From assembly GCF_009877435.1 (NCBI RefSeq), contig NZ_WXEX01000003.1:186001-250000 (forward strand): 64,000 nucleotides of DNA, given 5' to 3'. Source of the stretch: Heliomicrobium gestii. Its GTDB lineage: Bacteria; Bacillota; Desulfitobacteriia; Heliobacteriales; Heliobacteriaceae. This document shows positions 25,020 through 33,108 of the stretch, piece after piece (the stretch's first letter is position 1; every line of letters begins with the position of its first letter). The position numbers and the translations under genes are program-made. Under the pieces are notes generated by a model. That model saw nothing but the letters and a program-made list of their open reading frames with translations, had not been told where the DNA came from and ran no database searches.

Positions 25020-25676
25020 TTATGCGGGCCGGCGGTTGTTGATGACGGTCACGCTGGCAGGGCCTTTTTTGATCAAACCCAGTGGGGCGCCGAGGGGGAG
25101 AATGGTCCGTCCAAAGAAGTTGTTCAGGAAAAAAGCGCCAGCAGCATAGAAGCCGAGGAGCGAGATGGCAAACTCGGACCAGCCGGCGACGTGATGGAGG
25201 TCGATCACCTGGAAGGACGTCAGTGCCAGCGACAGGAGCAGCACGTTGATCAGCACCAGGATGGCGGCGAAGACCTTGTTCGTCTCAAAGGAAGCGATCA
25301 TGATGAAGAGGGAGAAGATGAAGTAGCCCAAAAAGCCCCAACCCAGTTGGACGCTGCTGAAGGCGGCCTTGAATTCGGGACCCAGCCAGCCGAGGGTGAT
25401 GGCCCAGGACAGGGCGACAGAGAACCAGAAGAGTCCGTACGAGGTGAGGACGATGGCGCCAAAATAGTTGTTCTTTTTGAAGTCGAAAATGCCGGCGATG
25501 ACTTGGGCAAAGGCGCCCAGGAAGAATGCCCACGGTACGAGGGCGGAGACGCCGCTGGTCCAGCCCAGCTTCTGAGTCGAGGCCACAAAGGTGACCATGG
25601 CCAGGCCGAATACGCCGAGCGCGGTCGGGTCGGCAACGGTGATCTTGGCTTCAACATGCGTGGTTTCGGTGGACAT
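25020..25676 (-). CDS. GPR1/FUN34/YaaH family acetate/succinate transporter, copy 2
   Basis: A 218-residue six-helix transporter closely similar to the 20450-21112 copy throughout, including DPTALGVFGLAMVTFVAS, FDFKKNNYFGAIV and FIMIASFETNKVFAA. Differences cluster at both termini (MSTETTHVEAK; KKGPASVTVINNRRPA). The ATG at 25676 has GGAGG about six bases upstream. It is a separate transcription unit from copy 1. Recent duplication with separate regulation is the simplest reading. Substrate should be acetate or another small carboxylate. Confidence 0.9.
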   Translation of the reverse strand: MSTETTHVEAKITVADPTALGVFGLAMVTFVASTQKLGWTSGVSALVPWAFFLGAFAQVIAGIFDFKKNNYFGAIVLTSYGLFWFSVALSWAITLGWLGPEFKAAFSSVQLGWGFLGYFIFSLFIMIASFETNKVFAAILVLINVLLLSLALTSFQVIDLHHVAGWSEFAISLLGFYAAGAFFLNNFFGRTILPLGAPLGLIKKGPASVTVINNRRPA

Positions 25677-25814
25677 CGTTAGCCTCCTGTCAGGATGTCA
25701 TGCTATTTGTGAAAACAAACGCTTGCTTGATTGTACGGGAAAAAGATGGGCAAGACAAGAGGGAGATTTCGCGTAAGGGAATAAAAAGTCGAACTGCGAA
25801 AGCAATAGAAAACG

Positions 25815-25845
25815 GGGCCTGTTAAAAGCTTTAACAGAACCCCGG
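25815..25845 (-). terminator. Terminator of the orphan membrane protein gene
   Basis: GGGG plus TGTTAAA pair with TTTAACA plus CCCC around a short loop; the minus strand continues GTTTTCTATT. Confidence 0.7.
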
Positions 25846-25899
25846 CGTTTATACCTTTCCGTATGGCTGCATCCTTGAGAACTCCGATGCCATGCCTCG

Positions 25900-26706
25900 T
25901 TAGAGCCGCGATGACTCGGCGGGCAGTCCCGTCAACTGTTCCCCCAGCGCCGGTGTGACTGATGGCGACACGAAGAGGCACTGCAACTGGCGCCCATTGT
26001 GAAACAGCACATAGCGCGTCTCAGTCCGATTCTGTGACAATCGCGCGACAAGGCCTGTCATCGCTTCGTATTCGGCCTCAAGGGGATTCCGTTCCTCATC
26101 AGCGCAGTACCAGACGGCCACGTCAGGCCCACCCTCTGTGCGCAGCCAGTAGTCGATGGCGAACAACTCATGGGCGTCAATATGCAGCCACTTGGCGCGG
26201 CGCACCGCCAGAGAGGTGACGATGCCATTGGCGTTGAGTGTGGCGATGACGATGCGCCCGATGCCCAGTTGCTGGTTGAGATTGCGCAACTCGCTGATGG
26301 AATGGCCGTTCCAGGTCCGCTCCATCAACAGATGGTCGTAGTCGAAGGCCCATTCGGCCAAAAATTTTTCCAACAGGATATGTTGCCGTATTGTGGCGTA
26401 ACGGCCCATGGCGTACAGCAGTGACACGCTGAAGGCCATAAGGGCGGCCGATGTCACCCAGCCGTTGGCATCGATGACTCGGTTCGGCGCCGCTTGGGTC
26501 AGCAGCAGTTCCGAACCCAGATAGGCGATGGGAAAGAAACCGACGCCGATGCAGAGAGAGGAAAGGCGCACCCAGATGATGTTTTGTCGCAGAAATCCCT
26601 GCTCCACCATTTTGCCCGCCAAGGGATCGCTGTAGTGCCAGACCCCAGCGAACAGGGCGTACCAAATGGCGATTTCCCAGATGTTGTTCCACGGGAACAG
26701 GCCCAT
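25900..26706 (-). CDS. Unknown protein with membrane-anchored N-terminus
   Basis: I do not recognise this 268-residue protein. The N-terminal third has three or four hydrophobic segments (IWEIAIWYALFAGVW, LSSLCIGVGFFPIAYLGSELLL, SAALMAFSVSLLYAMG). The rest is soluble and alpha/beta in character, with no cysteines of note except one, and ends LFVSPSVTPALGEQLTGLP. The segment SISELRNLNQQLGIGRIVIATLNANGIV splits into helix and strand like a nuclease or GAF-like core, but no catalytic motif is clear. MGLFPWNN at 26706 is used as start after AGGGGGATGATGAG. It is monocistronic and flanked by terminators. Confidence 0.7.
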   Translation of the reverse strand: MGLFPWNNIWEIAIWYALFAGVWHYSDPLAGKMVEQGFLRQNIIWVRLSSLCIGVGFFPIAYLGSELLLTQAAPNRVIDANGWVTSAALMAFSVSLLYAMGRYATIRQHILLEKFLAEWAFDYDHLLMERTWNGHSISELRNLNQQLGIGRIVIATLNANGIVTSLAVRRAKWLHIDAHELFAIDYWLRTEGGPDVAVWYCADEERNPLEAEYEAMTGLVARLSQNRTETRYVLFHNGRQLQCLFVSPSVTPALGEQLTGLPAESSRL

Positions 26707-26920
26707 CTCATCATCCCCCTGCCGAAGCAAAATTTAATGATTGTTTAAGATATTAGACAAGATTGTTGAAAGTCCTGTCAAAGGTCAAATATAATAAATT
26801 AAATATTTTAATCACAAATGTAATGGGCGAAAATCACAAGGGTTTACATGGAAGATGAATAGGACAATGGTCGAACAACGGCAAATGCAAAGACGTTTGT
26901 CCCCTCTCAGAGAGCGTGGA
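26707..26920. other. A/T-rich gap upstream of the orphan membrane protein gene
   Basis: Very A/T-rich (especially 26740-26830) with several TTGACA-like and TAATAT-like strings on the minus strand, so it probably holds the promoter of the gene ending at 25900. No coding sequence is seen. Confidence 0.4.
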
Positions 26921-26927
26921 AAAAAAG

Positions 26928-26957
26928 AAAGACACCTGTCAAACAGGGTGTCTTTCC
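26928..26957 (-). terminator. Terminator of the ygfK-ssnA operon
   Basis: AAAGACACC and GGTGTCTTT pair across a ten-base loop; the minus strand continues with CTTTTTTT. Confidence 0.85.
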
Positions 26958-27035
26958 CGAATCGGTTCAATAAATTTGTTGCCTATCGCAAGCCTTTTTG
27001 TTCGAAAAAAGCGCGCAGAGGACATTCCCGATCGT

Positions 27036-28367
27036 TTAATCGGACAGGCGATCCATTTGCTCCCAGAGGCGCTTGGCGGCTTTTTGCGCTTTTTCGTAAA
27101 TTGGCTGCACATCTTTGACAAACTCCCCGTTATCCAGGACGAGTTTGCCGTTGATGATCACCGTCTTCACGTCCCGCGAATCCATGCCGAAGGCCATGTG
27201 GCCGGCGATGTTATCCGCCACGAGCGGGGTGGGGGAGTGATAGGCCGCAATGGTCAGATCAGCCTTATAGCCCTTTTCCACCTTGCCAAAGGGGGCGCCA
27301 AAGTAGCGTCCGAGCAGGTCATTGCCGTTGTGGAGGAACCGGAGGAAGCTGTCCGGCCAGAGGGGGCCGCCGGCGTCACGGTGCTTGAAGAAGGCGAATT
27401 TGAATTCCTCAAACATGTCGCTGCCGATGCCATCGGTGCCGAGGGCGAGATTTTTATACTGGGCGATCTTTGGGTTATAGCCCACGTTGTTGTTCATATT
27501 GGAACGGGCGTTGTGGGCCAGGTAGGCGTCGCTCTCGTTGATCAGGCGCACATCCTCGTCAGAGAGGTGAACGCCGTGGACGAGGAGCGCCTTGTCGTTG
27601 AGCAAGCCAAAGTCGTGGAGCCGGGCGATGATGTCCTTCCCGTAATGGTGGTGGGAGTGGGACACGTCGTAGCGATCTTCCGCCACATGGACATGGATGC
27701 CCCGTCCCGTCGCTTTCACCGCCTCGGCCATGAGCCGAAGCGCCTCGTCAGGCATGGTCACCGGCGCATGGCCGCCGATCATCGCTTCGACCAGGTAGTG
27801 GCCGTTTCCCCTTTGCCGGTCTTTCTCACAGAGTCTGGCGAAGGCGATGTTCTCTTCGACGCCGGCTTCCACCTCTCTGAGACTGCCGTTGCGGTCAGTC
27901 GTCTCATAGCAGGTGATGCCCCGGAGCCCCGCCTCCTCAAAGGCGCTCTTGAGCACTGAGAGGGAACCGCCGATGAAGTTCGGCGAGGCGTGGTGGTCGA
28001 TGACGGCTGTCGTTCCGCAGCGGATCGCTTCGAGAGCGCAAACAAGGCCGCTGTAGTAGAGGATCTCCTCATCGATGGCCCGGTCGAGTCGCCACCAGAG
28101 GTTTTTCAAGACAGAGATGAAATCAGGGCTCGCCTTGATGCGGGCCAGGATCCCACGGGACAAACCGGAGTAAAAGTGGTTGTGGCTGCAGACGATGCCG
28201 GGCATGACGAGAGCGCCCTTCACATCGATGACCCGTGTGGCGTCATAGGTTCCGGAGAGATTGGCGCCGACGGCCATGATCTCTGTTCCGTAGATGTAGA
28301 TGTCCATGCCTGTCCGCACCCTGGGCGGCTGGAACTCGACGATGGTGGCGTTTTTCAGCAGGATCAC
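27036..28367 (-). CDS. ssnA: SsnA, putative aminohydrolase of the purine catabolic island
   Basis: A 443-residue amidohydrolase-superfamily enzyme that matches SsnA in length and in many strings, such as GIVCSHNHFYSGLSRGI, LKNLWWRLDRAIDEE and DHHASPNFIGGSLS. Metal ligands are seen in SHNHF near residue 65, in GGHAPVTM, HVAEDRYD and the late LGTDGIGSDM. The family hydrolyses C-N bonds of purine-derived rings; its exact step is not settled. GTG at 28367 is chosen: AAAGGAG lies ten bases upstream and the resulting N-terminus (VILLKNATIV) aligns with that of known SsnA; ATG at 28376 is too close to the site. It is second in an operon after ygfK, 26 bases apart. Confidence 0.93.
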   Translation of the reverse strand: MILLKNATIVEFQPPRVRTGMDIYIYGTEIMAVGANLSGTYDATRVIDVKGALVMPGIVCSHNHFYSGLSRGILARIKASPDFISVLKNLWWRLDRAIDEEILYYSGLVCALEAIRCGTTAVIDHHASPNFIGGSLSVLKSAFEEAGLRGITCYETTDRNGSLREVEAGVEENIAFARLCEKDRQRGNGHYLVEAMIGGHAPVTMPDEALRLMAEAVKATGRGIHVHVAEDRYDVSHSHHHYGKDIIARLHDFGLLNDKALLVHGVHLSDEDVRLINESDAYLAHNARSNMNNNVGYNPKIAQYKNLALGTDGIGSDMFEEFKFAFFKHRDAGGPLWPDSFLRFLHNGNDLLGRYFGAPFGKVEKGYKADLTIAAYHSPTPLVADNIAGHMAFGMDSRDVKTVIINGKLVLDNGEFVKDVQPIYEKAQKAAKRLWEQMDRLSD

Positions 28368-28393
28368 CGGTCTCATACTCCTTTCCGCGAGGG

Positions 28394-31300
28394 CTAACGA
28401 TCGACGCGCCCAAAGAGAGAGGGGCGGTTGTGATAAAGGACGGCGAAAATCCGGGCCATGCGGGCCAGGGTGGCGTCGCTGTCGTCGACGTGGAAAGCGC
28501 CCGCCGCCAAGGGGAACAGGCGCACCGTCTCTTGTATGCGCACATGGACGGTATCGTCTTCGACAAAGAAACCGAGGTTGCCGCTGGCCTCAAAATCCTC
28601 TCGCAAGCTGAAGAGGGTCGGCTTGTCTGTGAAGGGACGGCCCTCCCAGGGGCAGAAGGTGGCGCAGTTGCCGCATTCGTTGCAATACGCGTCCAGGTGG
28701 ACGATCTGATGGCGGTTGCGGAATGTTGCCGAAGCGCCGTCGCCGTCGTCCATCGCCACGGCGATGTTGGCCCGGTTCGGGCAGACCTCGACACACTTGT
28801 TGCAGACGCTGTGGCACTCGAGACAGCGACGGAATTCATTGTCGCCGACGGCAGGATCGACGGCAGGCCCCGCTTCGACGGGCACATCCGATTGCGCGAC
28901 GAGTCCCAGTTTTTTTGCCCTGATCTCCTTGACCAGCCCTTCACCGGCAGGGGCCGGGATCAGGGCGGCCCGTTTCCAGGCGGGGTCTTCAGCGCGGCAA
29001 ATCGCGTCGGCGGCTTTTCGCCCGTCGGCGATGCACTTGACGATGGAGGAGGGACCGCGCGAGGCGTCGCCCACCAGATAGACGCCGGGCAGGGCGGTGG
29101 CGCAGGATTCCTTGTTCGTCTGCGCCATGCCTGAATCGGTGTTGACCAATCCCAGCATCGTGAGCAAACCGGTATCGACGGTCTCGCCGATGGCGGTGAT
29201 CAGCGTGTCCACCGGCAGCGACCGCATTTCTTCCGTTTTTTCGGGGCAACGGCGGCCGCTGCCGTCCGGCGCGCCGAGTGTCATCACCCGGCAGCGGAGC
29301 AGGCCGTCATCGTCGAAACGCTCAGGGTTCATCAAGAATAGGAATTCCACGCCATCGGCCAGGGCGAGTTCATACTCTTCCCGGTAGGCCGGCATCTCTT
29401 TTTCCGTCCGCCGGTAGATGACCGTCACTTTTTCCACGCCGGGGAGCCTCAGCGCCGTCCGGGCGGCGTCCATGGCCGTGTTGCCGGCGCCGACGACGGC
29501 CACCTGCTTGCCTACGTAAAGGGACGCGGGATCGCGGTTGAATCGCTCCAGGAAGGAGAGGGCCGACAGCGAGCGAGGCTGGCCGCTGTCGCCCGATAGC
29601 CCCTCGACGGAGAAGTCTTTTTCCGCTCCGGCGCCGACAGCGACGACGACATAGGCATAGCCCTGCGAGCGCAGTTCAGCCGGTGTCAAGGCAGTCGAGG
29701 CGTTGAAGACGAAGGTGACGCCATGCTCTTCGATAAAACGGACATCGGAGTCGATGGCCTCGTCGCTGATGCGATAGCGCGGGATCACATGGCGCACCGT
29801 TCCGCCGGCCGATTCGCGCCGTTCGAAGACCGTCACGTCAAAGCCTTCCCGGGCCAGGAAGTAGGCCGAGGCGAGCCCGGCGGGACCGGCGCCCATGACC
29901 GCCACCTTGGCCAGCTGCCGCTTTGCCGGGACAGACCACTTTTCCTTGTATTCGGCAAAGCCCTTTTTCACAGCGATCCGCTTCACTTCCCGGATCAGCA
30001 CAGAGCCCTCATAGTCGAGGCGTGTGCAGCGGTACTGGCAGGCGTGGTCACAGATGTGGCCGGTGATCGACGGCAGCGCGTTCTTTTCGTAGATCACGGC
30101 CAGCGCTTCAGCGTAGCGCTCCTGACCGACGAGGCGGATATAGGCGGGGATGTCCTGGTGGATCGGGCATGCCGCTTGGCAAGGCGCTTCGGCGCAGTCA
30201 AAGAGAGGCAGGTCGCCGGCGAGCGAAGCCTTGGCGTCGCCGCGGAAACGCTTTTGGGCGTAGTCGGCATTCAGGGCTTTGGCCGCCAGGTCCTCCACCT
30301 TGGCTGGGTCGATCTTGCTCAGCGTCCAACCATCAAGGGTTTCCAGTTTGGCGGCCATCGCGGTCATGCGGGCGTAGCCGCCCGGTTTCAGCAACTCTGT
30401 CGCCGCCGTGATCGGACGGATGCCGGTGGCAAAGACATCGGCCACATTCTGTTCGCTGATCCCGGCGGAGAAGGAAATGGGCAGTTCCCCATCGAATTCG
30501 CGGCAGATTTTCGCCGCCACGTTGATCGAGAGCGGGAAAAGCGCCCGTCCGGACATGTACATCTCGCCGCCAGGCAAGCGGTTCTTGAAGTTGACGGCGC
30601 CGAGGGTGTTCGTCAGCTTGACGCCGAAGAAGCGCCCCTGCTCGGCGGCGATGGCCTGCAACCGCTTCAGCATGGGGATGGCGTCCTCATATTGCAGGTC
30701 ATGATCGAAGGAAGCGGGGGAGAGGTCCACATAGTCAAAGCCGAGATCATCCAAGATGTTGCGCACGACGGGATAGGAGAGGAGTGTGGGGTTCAGCTTC
30801 ACATAGGTGGCCAGCTTCTTCTCGGTCAACATATACAGGCAGATCTTTTCGATCTCCTCCGGCGGGCAACCGTGCATGGTCGAGAGGGTGACAGAATTGC
30901 AGATCCTCGGCGAGATCCTCTCAGGCAGCGAGCGCAACGCCGGCAGTCGCTCTTCCAGGCCGGTGCCGTTTAGGAAGGAACCGTCTTGCAGCAATTCGGA
31001 CAGTTCCGTAAGCGTGTCCCCAAAGAGGGGATGCTGGGAGGCGTCGATCAGCCCGTCGATGTAGGCGTTCATACGAGGCGACTGAATCCCTGCCAGGTTG
31101 TAACCGACGCTCATATTGAAGATGAAAGCGCGCTCTGCCCCTACCTGCAGTTCAAAGGTCTCTTCCAGCAGGTGCAGCAGCACCCAGGCCTTGATGTACT
31201 CGGCATAGGCTTTTTCGACGGTGAATTCGGAGGACCATTCCGTATTGAATCCCTCATCTTCGGCGTCGATGCAGGGCTTTTCGACAGGCGGCTCTTTCTC

Positions 31301-31558
31301 CTGGACCGTCTTCAACTCGATGAAGCGGCTGCCGGACAGGTACGATGCGGCGATATTCTGGGCCAATTGCGTGTGCGGCCCTGCCGCTGGTCCCAAAGGG
31401 GTCTCACAGGCTTCCCCGAAGAGGCGAAGCTGTTGATTCCTGCTTTTCCGGAAAAAGTGCGCCTCCGGCAGCGCGAAGACAGTACGATCGACTGCGTATT
31501 CCTGAAAGGCCCGGCAGATCAGTTCTGTTAACGGAATCGGTCGCATGATGTCGCCCAA
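28394..31558 (-). CDS. ygfK: YgfK, putative selenate-reductase-like iron-sulfur flavoprotein
   Basis: A 1054-residue multidomain protein. Residues 1-460 resemble a dihydroorotate/dihydropyrimidine dehydrogenase-like barrel (GPAAGPHTQLAQNIAASY, NMSVGYNL, TLSTMHGCPPEEIEKI, VKLNPTLL). Then come the Fe-S segment CEAPCQAACPIHQDIP, a FAD motif GAGPAGLASAYFLAREGF and an NAD motif GAGNTAMDAARTA, then two ferredoxin-like clusters, CLECHSVCNKCVEVCP and CNECGNCATFC. It should pass electrons between NAD(P)H and a purine-derived substrate. TTG at 31558 is used because GGAGG lies eight bases upstream and gives the LGDIMRPIPL start matching the E. coli protein. A sigma-54 promoter lies upstream. Confidence 0.93.
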   Translation of the reverse strand: MGDIMRPIPLTELICRAFQEYAVDRTVFALPEAHFFRKSRNQQLRLFGEACETPLGPAAGPHTQLAQNIAASYLSGSRFIELKTVQEKEPPVEKPCIDAEDEGFNTEWSSEFTVEKAYAEYIKAWVLLHLLEETFELQVGAERAFIFNMSVGYNLAGIQSPRMNAYIDGLIDASQHPLFGDTLTELSELLQDGSFLNGTGLEERLPALRSLPERISPRICNSVTLSTMHGCPPEEIEKICLYMLTEKKLATYVKLNPTLLSYPVVRNILDDLGFDYVDLSPASFDHDLQYEDAIPMLKRLQAIAAEQGRFFGVKLTNTLGAVNFKNRLPGGEMYMSGRALFPLSINVAAKICREFDGELPISFSAGISEQNVADVFATGIRPITAATELLKPGGYARMTAMAAKLETLDGWTLSKIDPAKVEDLAAKALNADYAQKRFRGDAKASLAGDLPLFDCAEAPCQAACPIHQDIPAYIRLVGQERYAEALAVIYEKNALPSITGHICDHACQYRCTRLDYEGSVLIREVKRIAVKKGFAEYKEKWSVPAKRQLAKVAVMGAGPAGLASAYFLAREGFDVTVFERRESAGGTVRHVIPRYRISDEAIDSDVRFIEEHGVTFVFNASTALTPAELRSQGYAYVVVAVGAGAEKDFSVEGLSGDSGQPRSLSALSFLERFNRDPASLYVGKQVAVVGAGNTAMDAARTALRLPGVEKVTVIYRRTEKEMPAYREEYELALADGVEFLFLMNPERFDDDGLLRCRVMTLGAPDGSGRRCPEKTEEMRSLPVDTLITAIGETVDTGLLTMLGLVNTDSGMAQTNKESCATALPGVYLVGDASRGPSSIVKCIADGRKAADAICRAEDPAWKRAALIPAPAGEGLVKEIRAKKLGLVAQSDVPVEAGPAVDPAVGDNEFRRCLECHSVCNKCVEVCPNRANIAVAMDDGDGASATFRNRHQIVHLDAYCNECGNCATFCPWEGRPFTDKPTLFSLREDFEASGNLGFFVEDDTVHVRIQETVRLFPLAAGAFHVDDSDATLARMARIFAVLYHNRPSLFGRVDR

Positions 31559-31622
31559 GCGGATTTCCTCCTTCAAAAAGTACGTCAACAAAAAGTACGC
31601 CAACGTTGCAATCCATAACCAA

Positions 31623-31639
31623 TGCAAAAATTATACCAA
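31623..31639 (-). promoter_or_regulatory. Sigma-54 promoter of ygfK-ssnA
   Basis: On the minus strand TTGGTATAATTTTTGCA has GG at -24 and GC at -12 with exact 12-base offset, the invariant geometry of sigma-54 promoters. It faces ygfK, 65 bases before its start. Confidence 0.75.
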
Positions 31640-31699
31640 GATCAACCGCGTTGGCGACAGATGCTAAAGAAAATTCAAAAATTGTTTTTTTGGCTGCTG

Positions 31700-31716
31700 T
31701 TGGCGCGGTTTTTGCA
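31700..31716 (+). promoter_or_regulatory. Sigma-54 promoter of dpaL
   Basis: TTGGCGCGGTTTTTGCA matches the -24/-12 consensus with one departure (GGCGC for GGCAC); GG at 31702 and GC at 31714 are 12 apart. It faces dpaL, 40 bases before its start, back to back with the ygfK promoter. Confidence 0.78.
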
Positions 31717-31755
31717 TGATTCATAAGGCAACACCGCGTGAGGAGGATGCAGCAT

Positions 31756-32982
31756 ATGAGTGGAAAAATCCTGTGGACCGGAAATACGATGCAAAAGCAG
31801 GGCTCGCCGGGCCTGTCCACCGCTTTTTTGGGAAAAAGGGAGATTGAAAAAGCGCGACGCTTTCACCAGAGTTTTCCCGAGTACAAGCCCACACCGCTGC
31901 AGCGTCTTACCGACTTGGCGGGACGCCTGGGTGTAGCGGGGATTTATGTGAAAGACGAATCCTACCGCTTCGGTCTGAACGCCTTCAAAGTGCTGGGCGG
32001 TTCTTACGCCATCGCCCGCCACCTGGCCCAGCGGCTGGGAAGGGATATCGATGGGCTTCCTTATCGGGCGCTCGTCTCCCATGAGGTGCGGGAGCAGTTG
32101 GGCCAGATCACCTTTGCCACGACGACAGACGGCAACCATGGCCGTGGTGTGGCCTGGACGGCGAAACGGCTCGGCCAGCAATCGGTCGTCTACATGCCGA
32201 AGGGCTCCTCGCTGACGCGACTGGAAAAAATCCGTGTCGAAGGCGCCAACGCCTGCATCACTGAGTACAACTACGACGACGCTGTCCGCATGACTGCGGA
32301 GCAGGCGCGGAAATACGGCTGGGTTGTCCTTCAAGACACAGCCTGGGAGGGCTATGAAGAAATCCCCACATGGATCATGCAGGGCTATGGGACGATGGCC
32401 ATCGAAGCGCAGGAGCAGTTGCAGGCCCTCGGCGTGGAAAAGCCGACCCATATTTTCATCCAGGCTGGCGTCGGTTCCCTTGCCGGGGCGATTTCAGGGT
32501 TCTTTACCGACACCTTTGGCGACGGGCGGCCCAAACTGGCCGTTGTCGAGCCTGATCAGGCGGACTGCTTCTTCCGTTCCGCCCTGGCTGGCGACGGCAA
32601 GCCCCGGTCGGTCGGCGGCGATCTGGCCACCATCATGGCGGGTCTGGCCTGTGGGGAGCCCAACCGGATCGGGTGGGAGATCCTTCGCGATTACAGTGAT
32701 ATGTTCTTTTCCTGTCCTGACTGGGTAGCGGCGGTGGGGATGCGCGTGCTTGGCAACCCCCTCGGCGAGGATCGGCGCGTCATCTCCGGAGAATCGGGCG
32801 CCGTCACGCTGGGATTGCTTGATATGCTGCTGACCGATCCGAAATTAGAGGAAGCGCGGATCGCCCTTAACCTGACGGCAGACTCCCAGGTTCTGCTCTT
32901 TAGCACAGAAGGCAACACTGACCCGGACAAATATTTAAGCATCGTCTGGGATGGCGAGTGCCCCGGCGATGGCAAAGAATAA
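31756..32982 (+). CDS. dpaL: Diaminopropionate ammonia-lyase (YgeX)
   Basis: A 408-residue PLP enzyme of fold type II that eliminates ammonia from 2,3-diaminopropionate to give pyruvate and ammonia. The PLP-lysine region is DESYRFGLNAFKVLGGSYA (lysine about residue 77); TTDGNHGRGVAWTAKRLG and QAGVGSLAGAISGF, the phosphate-binding loop, follow, then SGESGAVTLG. ATG at 31756 has GAGGAGG nine bases before it; an ATG at 31747 is too close. In purine-degrading anaerobes this gene forms a conserved unit with ygeY, ygeW, ygfK, ssnA and hydantoinase. It ends 126 bases before the activator gene. Confidence 0.95.
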   Translation: MSGKILWTGNTMQKQGSPGLSTAFLGKREIEKARRFHQSFPEYKPTPLQRLTDLAGRLGVAGIYVKDESYRFGLNAFKVLGGSYAIARHLAQRLGRDIDGLPYRALVSHEVREQLGQITFATTTDGNHGRGVAWTAKRLGQQSVVYMPKGSSLTRLEKIRVEGANACITEYNYDDAVRMTAEQARKYGWVVLQDTAWEGYEEIPTWIMQGYGTMAIEAQEQLQALGVEKPTHIFIQAGVGSLAGAISGFFTDTFGDGRPKLAVVEPDQADCFFRSALAGDGKPRSVGGDLATIMAGLACGEPNRIGWEILRDYSDMFFSCPDWVAAVGMRVLGNPLGEDRRVISGESGAVTLGLLDMLLTDPKLEEARIALNLTADSQVLLFSTEGNTDPDKYLSIVWDGECPGDGKE

Positions 32983-33108
32983 AGGAGCGATTCTAACGGT
33001 TTGTGGGAACCAGTGCAGGAAAAAAGGACCGTCAGGTCAAATAGATCGAGATAATTCATCGTGCTCGTGATTGCATGGTGCTGAAGCGAGCCGACTGGGG
33101 GTGGGGAC

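Noticed and set aside
29723-30973. 416-codon plus-strand open frame
   Set aside because: Shadow of ygfK, whose protein carries Fe-S, FAD and NAD motifs across this stretch.
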